NCBI GenBank assembly: GCA_040954595.2
Contig: CM082578.2
Location: 5,208,001 to 5,272,000, forward strand
Direction: 5' to 3'
DNA: 64,000 bases
Origin: Balanoglossus misakiensis
Taxonomy: Eukaryota; Hemichordata
Shown: in pieces, positions 38,401 to 49,892 of the stretch
Numbering within the stretch: position 1 is the first letter of the stretch
Layout: every line of letters starts with the position of its first letter
Notes under the pieces: model-generated
Told to the model about the DNA's origin: nothing
The model's database searches: none
What the model saw: only the letters and a program-made list of their open reading frames with translations
Program-made: the position numbers and the translations under genes

Positions 38401-40250
38401 TTTCTCATAGGATTGATTGATATATGCATGTCTGCAAGCGTTGACTTTTCAAATTCTGTGCCATTCATTTTACTTTACTGTGGACATAAACAAACCGCAA
38501 CAAAATGGAAGCAAAGCCTGTACATGTCCCTGTAAAAGCTTTTATAAACACACATCATTCTGCAAATTTATGCCTTGTCTGCATGCTGTCAAACTTTTGT
38601 TGTCAACAGAACTGCACCAGCTCTTTTTGAGATACAGATTTTATATGCATCTTCGATGACCTCTACATGTTTTCCTGTAAAAAATGCATTTTGTAAAATT
38701 TACATTTCTCTTTATAATAATTATACTTGACCAAAAACAGATTAAACTTTTGTAAGAACTGCAGAGTCCCGGTCCAGAAATATTCAAAAAGTTTTTGAAA
38801 GGGCAACAAGCTTTTTGACCAAAATAACCATTTTCAAATTAAATTCGTGCAGATTGACTGTAAAAAGCCAAGAATGACAAAATGTGGACTGATCCATTTC
38901 AATTTTTTTCCAAACTGAATTTCACACAGAGTGAAATTAGAAATGTGAATTTTGTCATCCTGCGAATAATCAATTTGATCTGTGGTCATTTTTTCCTTTC
39001 GCGATTCCCATAGTACGACTCAATGCCCTGCGAACAGAACATTTAGAAGTCTTGTACTTGATTGAGACCCTGTGTTTAATGAATGGCAAGATCTTGAAGC
39101 AGAGAATAGCAGCAAAGATCATTCAGGGTTGCGTCCCTTTGACACGGGCAAGGCCAATCCAAGCTGACAAGGATTTAAAGAAAGCACGTCCGCTTCAAGG
39201 GTGATGTATTCAAATACAAGGATGTGGGAATTAATTCCGTATTGAATGCAAGGGCCTTTCACCAATCCCTATACCCTTGCACTGTCTTGCATAGCCTTTA
39301 ACCTGTCAATGATTGAGTCACCAGGTGGATAAAAGGATATAAGAACAGACAACGCACATGAACGAATTGACACTGGTAGAAACAGATATTTAAATCACTA
39401 GATTAATACACCCTGCTCTTAATTTGTACATCTAAAAGCTCAGCTTTGAGTATCAAATACAAGAACTGCAAGAGCAGTGTTTTTATGTTTTGATTAATTG
39501 ACTGGATCACAGGTGAATGGGAATTCTTTTTTTAGTTCGGACTCTAAGTGTTGCATTCAGTCTGAACACAATATTCCTGACTAATAGGTCATTATAGTTG
39601 TCTCAAGAAAAACTCGCTAAAAATACTCTAGAGGCCACACTCCTTTCATTTGCTCTCTCTGTCACATCATGATTTATGCTAAAAGACCACTTTTATCATC
39701 TCTTGCTATTTGATCATGGCATTGTCGTGACGAGAGTTGTACAATATATAAACAAAGGCATCACACCAATGTCTGTAGAAGACCTGCGAGCAGTGCAGTG
39801 GCATTGGTTCCTTACATTTCTATAGGGCACAATCAAAACACAAGTACATTTATTGTGTGACCATGCAAACAAGCAGAATCACACACCCATACATATTTTG
39901 GTTGACCATCACTATATAGGAGATGGAATTTGGCAAATGTCGGTGTATTCAGCCTTGAGAGGCATGTTGCGAGCACATTTAACTGTAACTGACAAATTCT
40001 ACCTTACAGGTTTATACTGGCTGTACATAGATGCATATATCATACCTATACTGTGATCTGTACAATGTCATTTTTACTGGGTATGTATAGTCAAAGAGAC
40101 TTTAATATTGACACGAAAAGTTCAAGTGGTTTCACTTTGTCGGCCTTTGACAGCGAAAAACATCCAAGCCAAACGTGAACACCTACTCATCTATATTTTG
40201 TGACAAGAAGCGGTACAAAGCGGCCTGTAATCGCAGGTGTTGCAAAATAT

Positions 40251-40580
40251 GATTCTCTCTTTTCCATTAATTATATTTGATACAAGACACTGTTTATGTT
40301 ATTCTACATGTGGATATATAGTGAATCAACGTTCAAACACACACAACTTCCATCCAATTTGTAGACATGAGAGTGAAAATCTCGCCAAAATGAATAATCG
40401 GTGTTTACCATTTATTCATTTTGGTGAGATTTTTACTCTCACATCCTACAAACGGGATGGAAGTTGTGTGTGGTCGAACGTTGATTCACTATATATCCAC
40501 ATGTAGAATAACATAAACAGTGCCTTGTATCAAACATAATTGATGGGAAAAGGGCAGTGAGAGGGACTTTGTCCCTTTAA
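40251..40580. mobile_element. Large foldback MITE, family A
   Basis: Two arms of about 140 bases are near-perfect inverted copies (for example TGGATATATAGTGAATCAACG on the left and its complement at about 40480-40500) around a short centre. The right end is AGGGACAAAG (reversed) next to TTAA at 40577-40580. The left end has lost the terminal 25 or so bases. A second copy is at 45492. Confidence 0.85.
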
Positions 40581-40883
40581 CCATGTAGCAGACATGTATC
40601 CACGAAACGTACACAAAATCATTTTATTGAGTTGGCAACTGAATACATATAATTAATACACTTTAGCTCCTTGGTAACAGACAAGTCGCTATGCAACCAA
40701 TGAGGTACAAATTATTGTTTCTCAGCAGGTGGGGATCGTGTCATGTTACACTTGTAAATTTTCATTAATTTACAAATAAAAGATTCCAGGTTATCGCCAA
40801 GGAAACACTAAATATGAAAGCCGGACATAAAAAAGTTCAAACCGACCTACATGCTAACTGCTGTATAAGGGTCATTTAACACT

Positions 40884-40904
40884 CCCCCCCCCCCCCCCCC
40901 CCCC
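40884..40904. repeat. Poly(C) tract, 21 bases
   Basis: An uninterrupted C run. Confidence 0.95.
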
Positions 40905-41229
40905 AATAATAAAAACTTAGTACAAACATCCTAAATTTAACGCTAACCATTACAGTATTTCAGAATAAACACTCATGCACTTAGGATTTTAACACACAAA
41001 ATGGAATTTCAGTGGAATTGTTTTAATGCCATGGTTTACATTTTGTAATATCAGCAGTAGGTTTCACAGACCACTGCACTTTATCTTGGTGATTCAGTAT
41101 TTCATTTCCTGGTCTGCCGTAAAATCAAGACTACGATGTAGACACAACTGGGTTTTATTATTTTCCCATCAACAATTTTCTTCCCATACCAATATATTCA
41201 CCAATTTTAGACTGGAGACGGCTCCTCCT

Positions 41230-41394
41230 TTAAAGATACACGGTCACTCTGATTTTCATATGCCCATATATGGCTAAAATGGAGCATTTCAGTGTTCTAA
41301 AGAAATGGTGTGCCATCCACTAAAAATCTGTAATTGGCTAGATCTCAATTTGCCATGGTAACTTTAGCTCAATTTACATAGGTGACCATATTAA
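41230..41394. mobile_element. MITE family F, copy 1
   Basis: TTAA at 41230-41233 and 41391-41394 flank a 157-base segment. Its ends read AGATACACGGTCAC and, reversed, TATGGTCACC. Interior phrases such as TGCCATATATGG-like and TTTGCCATGGTAAC recur in the copies at 41756 and 55390. Confidence 0.65.
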
Positions 41395-41755
41395 AGGTTA
41401 TTTTTTCACCAAGTTTGCACTAACACTTCCCTTTTTTTTTACATTTTACAGTTCTTTTATGACTACCGGTTCTTTATCAAGATAAACGAATATGAAGAAA
41501 TAAAATATTCCAATAGTTCTATTGGAACATCACGCATCACAGCACACAGTGACTGAGTGTTTTGTTCGCATTTCTGAATCAATGACATTTTTATCTTCCA
41601 GGATCTTTTTTGAGAAAATTTCAAGACAGAGACCACACATTATTTTCTTGCACTTAATCCATGCTTGACTGTGGAATACTACATTGATAATGAAGCTCTT
41701 TCTGCATCTCTGCTTCACAGTGGACAGGTGAATCAAACAGCTATGAAGTTCCATG

Positions 41756-42878
41756 TTAAAGGTATACGGTCACCTCATACATACATGGTGGCGCTCTTTT
41801 TTTTCGCGTGTGCCACCCACTAAAAATCGGTGATTGGCTGGATCTCAATTTGCCATGGTAACTGTAGCTAAATTTAAGGTAGTTGGAAAGGCTAGGGCGT
41901 CAGTTAAAATTTCATTTAAAAACACTGAATTTATATCTAGAAATGTATTAGAGAAAAATTAAACTCATAAAAAATTCGGGGCAATAAACGTGTAACAAGA
42001 TATGGCTGGTTTTATGATACCTAATTTCATTCATCTGGCAAGGAAGCTAGGGAGCCTTATTTGAGCGCCCTCTAGGGGAAGACTTCTCCTAGGCTATGCG
42101 CACAAGGACGGGTTCCCCTAGCCAAGGGCATTTAAATGTAACTTGCAAACACTGATTCTTGCAATTTTCAACGATAGATAACCTTGCTTGTTTATTAAAG
42201 GCTGCCAAATTATGGACATTTTTGCATTTCTAGGGAACCCGAAAAGCCAGCGGAAAAGCGTTTGACCCAGATAAATGCGATCCTTCGCCGTGAACTGCCG
42301 CTAAACTTTGCGTATTTCGCTACTTTTCTGCCCTTCGCCATAATGTAATGGTTTTTATTTGTGATTGAATAGGTATGCCAGATATTTTTTTTATCATGAA
42401 ACTTTCAGGAAAGGCTCGGGACATCCCAAAGAACAATTTTACGGGACAGTTTTTTCATAAGTTTTCCCGTTGTGTTTTGGCAGCACGTTAAAGTTGTATA
42501 CAAAATATCAACAAAAACTGTGTTTTCCTGAGTGATAACTTTGAAAAAAATAAGTTTTTGCTGAAAGTGTCCCATACATTGCTGGAGGGGTTGCTTCATA
42601 TTAAAATGAATACAAATTATTCAATAATTTGTGAAAACATGTCAAGATTCAATCAATATTTTGTAAAATTATGAATATTTATATTTAGGCGTATCAAATT
42701 TCATAATTTTAGCAGATATTTTTACAGTCATATTTTTCCCTCACTTTTTAGTTTGTTAAGAACACATGCTGCAAATTTCAAGTCATTATCTTTATTCTAA
42801 CTTGTGAAAATAAATTCACAAACATTGAGAGAATTTGCTTCAAAAATAGCCTTTCCAACTACCTTAAATCGGTGACCC
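41756..42878. mobile_element. MITE family F, copy 2, interrupted by another element
   Basis: It starts TTAA-AGGTATACGGTCACC, follows copy 1 through CATGGTAACTGTAGCTAAATT, is split by the element at 41878-42863, then resumes with ATCGGTGACCCC. The uninterrupted copies show the split is an insertion. Confidence 0.7.
41878..42863. mobile_element. 986-bp non-autonomous element with TTAA duplication (family E), nested in family F
   Basis: Terminal inverted repeats GGTAGTTGGAAAGGCTA (left) and its complement TAGCCTTTCCAACTACC (right) are each bordered by TTAA (41874-41877 and 42864-42867). I see no transposase frame inside. The sequence is AT-rich with a short GC-rich patch near 42060-42130 that contains GCGCCCTCTAG. 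Confidence 0.85.
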
Positions 42879-44906
42879 CATTTGGAAGTTTATCTTTGAG
42901 GATTAAAATAAACCACCAGGGCTTTAACAATAAAACTCTGAGGAGCTTTATTTCTCAAACTTATTGCAAGTCAGTGGTGTCTGACAAATGCAGGAGCCTA
43001 TCCTAATCACAAACCCTCAAGAAGGTATGCTGGCAAGCAGAAATTCCCTTTGGAAGTTGGTGAATATTGCCTGAAAACAAATTCCCAAAATGGTTAAAGC
43101 GAAGTAGATCGCGTCCAATCAGTTTATGTCTAGGGCTGATTGAAAATCATTACCTCATTACAGACATATATTCAAATTGCTCCAGATTACAGAAAAATGA
43201 GAAACTGAAACTTCTTGAGATTCAGACACTCTTTGAATGTTGATTGTCTGGGCTTCCAATTTCGTAGTAGGTACCCTGGATAAATCAGACAAAAAGTTGA
43301 CATTTACACCCACCACTTCTAAATACCATCAGGTGATATAGATACAGGCAAATGAATGGTACAATAGAAAACGCATGATATCAAGTCATGAATTATACAT
43401 ACCCTACAACTAGAGATGAAGCACTCTGAGCAAGTTAAAAGAAAAGAGAGCATCATCAAATTTATGATCAGAGAGAACTGATCAAGGAAAGGCTACAGAT
43501 ATATACATATTATATGTATATACATGTACATGTACATGTAAGCTTCAAAAAGTAATTTTATTACACTGGCCATTTGAAAATACAAACTGTATATAGAAAT
43601 GATGCAAATTCTGTGTACCCATAACTACTAACAGAAACCGATTGTGAGATATAGTACAGACTAATTTCATACATTATGGCATGTTTTGTGTATGTTAAAT
43701 CTTTGTCAGATATCAGAATGTGAAATTCAAATCTTAAATTTGATCCTCTTATTATTTTATCTATTACACAACAGTTGACAGTTCTGACTTCAGTTATCCA
43801 GGTCAGGTCAGATTGGTTTGGTTGCTTCAACGCTTCAAGCAGACATAATACCCAACGTATAATCATTGGATATTTCTTCAAAGACATCTCAGCTGACAAG
43901 CTGACTAGAGCGCAGCTCAGAAACATCACTGAGCAGAGACGAGGAGTTTCTCTGCTCAGATTCACTTCTCCAGATCATCTGTATTGAGAGACGATTGACA
44001 CACACATCAGGACAGAGAGTTTTATTGCTGGTGTAACACTTGAACATTTATTAGAACAAAACATCAGATCACATAAGGTAGCCTAGCCTTGCTGGCTCAT
44101 CAACTATACTGTAACGATTTAACAAGAACAATTTTAGAAAAATGTAAATATTGATGAATATGGTAAAATAAGCATGTATCTAAACTTTTTAAAACATAAT
44201 GATGTCAATACTATTGCAACACTTTTTTCAAAGCATGAATTACCTGTTTTCAGATTCTAGTAGAAGTGATGTTTTCATTTGTGTTTTGTGAACTCTGCTT
44301 GTTTCATATATCAAGTTTTCTTAGAACAATGGTGATTTTTTTCTTCAGCAAGTCAATGTTAACAAATTATTGTTGACAGTAGAAAAACTTGGCAATAGAT
44401 TTTTAGAAATGACGGAAAACAGTTGTAATAACCGGATCATACATTATTCATGGTGGACTTTACATAATAAAAAGTCAATTACAAATGTGAATATAGAACC
44501 AACCATTTACAACTCTGTAACACTGGTTCCTCATACTTGAAAGTTTGACAAGAAAACATGAAAAGTTCATAAATTAACACATCAAATGAAGAAATCTGAA
44601 CATAACATCATGAAACAAACAGATTTTGTGTCAAAAACAGGGATATTCTCAGAAAACCAACCAACAGTGCTGGAAAGATGGAAATAGATACAATAAGACT
44701 AATTTGGTACTTTAATGACCAAAATCTTCCTCGTTGCTAGGCAACCAAGGCAGCTGATGAGAAGCACCTACCGGTTCATCCTCATCCAATACCTGCGGCT
44801 AGAGAGCCAATCAGAAAGCCAAATAAAATGTTTTCATGCTGAACTTGTCAACAGGTCAGAAATTTGTCCTTTGGCATTAAAAACAATGGGCAAATTTTTC
44901 ATAATA

Positions 44907-45114
44907 CAGTAAAACACATTATTTTCGCGAGCAATAAATTTTCGCAAAATACGCGAGAGCCAAAATAGCGTGAAAATAAAAAGTCGCGTAATTTTTTTTG
45001 AAGATAACGATGCAGTGAATGAAATAAGAAAACGCGAAAATTAATACTCGCGAAACAGTGGCCTCTCTCGATATCGCGAAAATTTCAACTCGCGAAAAAT
45101 AAAGTGTTTTACAG
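44907..45114. mobile_element. TA-flanked MITE family G, copy 1
   Basis: 208 bases, TA-CAGTAAAACACATTATTTTCGCGAG at the left and TA-CTGTAAAACACTTTATTTTTCGCGAG (reversed) at the right. The interior is rich in TCGCGA. TA target duplication suggests a Tc1/mariner-type mobiliser. Confidence 0.8.
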
Positions 45115-45491
45115 TATGCATGGTGAAGGAAACTTTCATTTTGTGTGTTACACAATTGTGACAATCAATACTGGGTCACTGATATTACAGTGGATTTTGA
45201 TTTTTTTTTTTTTTGCATCAAATGCTGGCTTACAATATTAAAAAGATCACTTTCATGTAAAAGATGGCCAAAAATTAAACTCTGACATCTTCTCATATAA
45301 CAGAAGAAATTTAATCACTAATCCAGTTGTATCCAGAACATCCTTTTCACTGCACATGACAGCCATCAGCAATCTCTGACATTATCCTTCCTATCCTCAC
45401 AGAATGCCAAACAAGTATTTGACATTTAATTAATGCTGCAGTAGTTTTCTGTACAATAACAATTTTCATTATTATCCAACTTCTCCCTTAA

Positions 45492-46322
45492 AGGGACAAT
45501 TTAAAGTCTCTCTCTCGCTGGCCTTTTCCCGTTAATTATGTTTGATACAAGACACTGTTTATCTTAAAGGGGAAATCCGCTGTAGGTGATTTCTACATAA
45601 GTTGGTAGCTTTGATGTCTCTCTTTCAGAAAAAAACATATTCGCCATGTATAGGTCCCGCGATTTTTTATAAAATCTAGGGAAAGTTGGCAGAATTTCCA
45701 ATATGGCGTTTACTGTAATTTGAATCATGGGAAAAAAAGCGCCAGGACCAACTTCCGCCCACCTTGGTGTGGGTGATACCATTCTCCGATTGGTGTCACT
45801 GGGCGACAGACTAGGCGTATTTTCATAGCTATTGTTTGTTCTTTGCATCAGTTGATAAACAATCATCAGCAAAGTCGAAAATTTGTCATCTATTGACAGT
45901 TTTCATGAGCTATAACCCATGAAAAATATGCAAATACGCTTAGCTTGTGACACAGTGACACCAATCGGAAAATGGTATCACCCACACCAAGGTGGGCGGA
46001 AGTTGGTCCTGGCGCTTTTTTTCCCATGATTCAAATTACAGTAAACGCCATATTGGAAATTCTGCCAACTTTCCCTAGATTTTTAAAAAAATCGCGCGAC
46101 CTATACATGGCGAATATGTTTTTTTCTGAAAGAGAGATATCAAAGCTACCAAATTATGTAGAAATCAGCTACAGCGGATTTCCCCTTTAATGTACGTCTG
46201 GATATATAGTGAATCAACTTTCGATCAAACACAAGTTCCATCCCGTTTGTTGGATATGAGAGTAAAAATCCCGCCAAAATGAATAAATGGTAAACACCAA
46301 TTATTCATTTTGGCAAGTTTTC
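45492..46322. mobile_element. MITE family A, copy 2, split by a nested element
   Basis: TTAA at 45488-45491 precedes AGGGACAATT and a left arm that matches the family at 40251 (GTTTGATACAAGACACTGTTTAT). The arm breaks at 45563 and resumes at 46191 (GGATATATAGTGAATCAAC). The far arm is truncated near 46322. Confidence 0.8.
45568..46186. mobile_element. 619-bp foldback MITE with TTAA duplication (family B), nested in family A
   Basis: It is bordered by TTAA at 45564-45567 and 46187-46190 and ends in AGGGGAAATCCGCTGTAG and its complement. Arms of about 250 bases are nearly identical inverted copies around a loop near 45850-45940. Each arm contains the same open frame of about 70 codons pointing outward. 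There is no transposase. Confidence 0.9.
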
Positions 46323-46497
46323 CATGTTTTATAAATAAGCCCTGCTTGTAGCATCTCACTTGTGAACTGTGTATCGCACATGCAATGTACGCACAGTAAG
46401 TTTCCCACACAGGCTCGTACTCAAACGTGTAGGTGACAGAGGCTTCAACCACTGATTTGAATGCTGGGATCTATTTGGGCAGAGCTTGTTTCAACTA

Positions 46498-46706
46498 CTG
46501 TAAAACAGGTTATTTTCATGAGCAATAAATTTTGCGCGAAATACGCAAGAGCAAAAAAACGTGAAAATAAAAATTCGCATAAAATGTTTTTCAGAGATAA
46601 CGATGCAGTTAGTGAAATACGAGAATGCAAAAATGAATTGTCGCGTAACAGTAGCCTCTTTTGGTATCGTGAACATTTCCTGTCGCGAAAATAACCCGTT
46701 TTACAG
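46498..46706. mobile_element. TA-flanked MITE family G, copy 2
   Basis: 209 bases, ends CTGTAAAACAGGTTATTTTC and, reversed, CTGTAAAACGGGTTATTTTCGCG, bordered by TA. Interior motif AGATAACGATGCAGT is shared with copy 1. Confidence 0.8.
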
Positions 46707-48700
46707 TATTCCAGGCAGCCAATGAGGGTGCGAATAATGTGATCAGTTTGTGGGCTTTGGGGGGGATTTCTCAAAACAAGACACAACAAGCAGAAACAGC
46801 TGATGCCTACTTGCACGGCATCAAAGACACAACATGAATACCAATTGACTGTTGGTAATCATCAGAGGATTACTTATTTTCCTGCGTAATTTCAGATACG
46901 AATTCACAGCAAGCTCCTTGTCACGCAAATCCAAAATCTGATCTCAAGTGGCCAGAAATGATACAATTATACTGCTGTGTTTACAAAATACTTAAAAGCT
47001 CATCAGCGACAATTTCAATTTTCTTCATTTTTTTTTGTAATTCCCATTTCATCCAAAATCACACAACTGCGGCAAACGTCATCTCCGAGAAGCAATCTAT
47101 GTTGACATTTGAAAAGGTAAAATGATCAATATCTCATCAGTCCTAGTTTAAGCACTGGCAATTTTCTCTGATACTTGCACTATCCAAAGGCCCACAATCA
47201 GATATTGATTATTTGATTTTATTTGGCAAATGTTTTCATATCTTAAGAATTTTACTCAATATTGCAATCAATTACTTCAGACGTGAAAATACGCATGTTA
47301 GGAACTGATGACGTATGTCAGATCTCCTGAAATGCCAACAATGATTTTTTGCTTGTCTGGTTTATATTATATATAAAGAGTGCCAGAAATTTTATTTTTA
47401 CAAAGTCACTACCAGTATACTTAATGTGTTTCACCAAGGCCAGATTCTTACTGTAAATTAACAGCATGAAATTTAGAAAACGTTTTCAATTTCTTCAATG
47501 GCAGTTCTTTATTGACAGAACACTTATAAAATCTTGGAGAACTGTGATTTTTACCCGTGAAATCTGCCATCTGATTGGAATAGATCTTTACTGTGACATG
47601 TGTACACTTTCGTACTTTTTTTTTAATTTTTCAAAAAGGAGAAATTCAGTATTACTTTCCATCTTTCCAAAACCTGGTTGGTTGATTTCCTTTAAAAAAA
47701 ACTTGGTTAAGTTCCCATACAAAACAAAAATGAACACAATGATGATAAAAGCAATGCAAAACACGTGCAGCTAGAAAGCTTTGTTTAATAGCAATGTTCC
47801 CTTCGGTAACACTAACTACAATGTAGATGAACTGTGTGTTTTATGATAAACCTACAACTTACAACTACAGAATGACTATGGCACTTCTAATTAATGCAGT
47901 GTACAGACCACGATTGAGTTTGGAGCTACAGTTGACATTTTCAATACCTACTTACTATTCTGTGCGTATGACACAATTAAGCTGATACAAAAAAGTCAGG
48001 TTGTCAAAACATAATAATCCGTAGAACTTTGTGATTTGCAGTTTGAATAAGATGCGAACACATTGAAACTGAACTCTGAAGATACAACAGCTTTCTACGG
48101 TTGCACAGTCTTCTCTGCCGGACTTGGTTGAACATCGAGAATAACTCGACTCGTCTCTTGAGAACTCTGCGTACGCACACACAATTACAATGCATGGCTG
48201 GCTTCTGTTAACATCACTCTTACCTGGCTCTGATCTCATTGATGAGCGGGTTCAAAGTTCACCACCTGAAATGCAGAGATGTCAACTCAGTCAGTTCATT
48301 AGTATTCGGTGAACGTTTTCACGGTATCTGCAGTGCACTGTCACAAGGTCTTTCTTGCCACAGACAGTCATCAAGCCAGTGAACACAACATAACATGCTG
48401 GCTGCTGATAGGGCATATGCATGCAGGTACGCACGTGCACACTCACACACAAATCCATACACAGCACTTTCTGCTGTGCAAGCATTATATCCACATCACT
48501 CTGACTTTTCGGTTCGTATATAGAACTCACACTTTTGAAAATTTCACATAATGCTGGGGGGGTCATGTCAGGAACTCCCAAATTCTCTCCGCTCAACGAT
48601 GATGCAATCATTTTTGGAAGACATGGTCAATCACTGCTGACATGAAACATTCGTAGCGCTCCTATGAATTGATACTGTCTGGATGCACACATCGCTGCAC

Positions 48701-48727
48701 TATGATGATGATGACGACGACGACGAC

Positions 48728-48797
<70 letters not shown>
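48701..48797. repeat. (GAT)n/(ATC)n trinucleotide microsatellite
   Basis: About 30 trinucleotides, GAC-variant at the left and pure GAT after that. Frames through it encode poly-Asp or poly-His but no gene context supports translation. Confidence 0.95.
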
Positions 48798-49572
48798 TAC
48801 TAACAGTAATCTACATGTATCAGCATCTATGCACACCAATAGACTGTACTTCACTAAGTCAATACACACAAAGCAGGATTTACACATATCTACATACACC
48901 ACAAGAAATTTCAGAGCCCATGCATATAACTGGACTACATGAATTTAATTTGGCTTCAGGATGATGGCTTTAGACTAATACCATTTCGGCAGATTAGGGT
49001 CCACATTTCAATCCTCTAAAACACTTAGTTTGTGTGAAACCAACTGAAATTTATCATAACATAGATGAAGGGCTTCATTAACACGAACCTTCTATTTATA
49101 TTTCATGGAACATTATGGTTAATGATAATCACAATAATGTGTGCATAGTAAATACATGAAAACCTATGCATTTAAAAAAGAATCAAGGTTAAGCAGTATT
49201 TTCATTTGAGAACATTCGTTAATTTTGGGTTTCTACATTAGAAAAAAACGATTAAGGCGTGACAATATCTGATGACACAAGAAGGAAAATCCCCAGTAGA
49301 ATTAATCACTTCAATGAGATCATCAGAAGGGTGCTAATTATTGCACTATCCTGACAAACACTATACAACCCCCTAACCGATGATGCGTAATAGCACCACT
49401 AGGTGGCGCTCTTTCTGATCTCGCAGCTCGCCTATTTTGACAGAGTCTGCCAACAGTAAACAGTCTACATCAGAGAGAAATTGTATTTCAGTTTGATTCC
49501 CTGTTGACCTGGGATATCAGAAAAGTATTTATCACTAAACAGAGTCCTTTGTTGGAACAACAGACTGATTCT

Positions 49573-49892
49573 TTAACCCTAACGCTGCCAAGTCAGTTGA
49601 AACTGGTTTGATTTCCAGGGTGCCTAGAATCCTGGCTCCCAGGCCTGTTAGACTGCCAAGTGCGTGTTAATCAGTAGGGCCTATACAAGACCCTCAGACC
49701 AATACAGTGCAAACCAGTGCGATTTGGTACCTTTACAGGGGGCTCAGACTGCCAAGTTTGTATAAGTACATGTACGTATGAGAGCCGTGTCAAGACACTC
49801 AAAATACATTTTAGAAGAAAAAGTGGCAAATACATATTTTAAGGGGACTTGACATTTTAAACAGGTATGACACCCAGTAGCATTAGGGTTAA
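49573..49892. mobile_element. MITE family C, copy 1
   Basis: TTAA at both ends, with ends CCCTAACGCTGCC and, reversed, CCCTAATGCTACTGGG. The interior (GTTGAAACTGGTTTGATTTC and onward) is closely matched by the copy at 57876. Confidence 0.85.

Noticed and set aside
43561-43965. 134-codon minus-strand open frame
   Set aside because: No family features, AT-rich codon use, and no supporting neighbours; likely chance.
45564-46190. Paired matching open frames as a duplicated gene
   Set aside because: They are the two arms of a TTAA-flanked foldback element, so similarity reflects the inverted repeat.
48627-48964. Open frames with poly-His (minus) and poly-Asp (plus)
   Set aside because: Both come from the GAT microsatellite. 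The flanks show no protein features or splice context.
49573-49892. CCCTAA/TTAGGG at the element ends as interstitial telomere repeats
   Set aside because: Only a single unit occurs at each end and it is part of the transposon inverted repeat.
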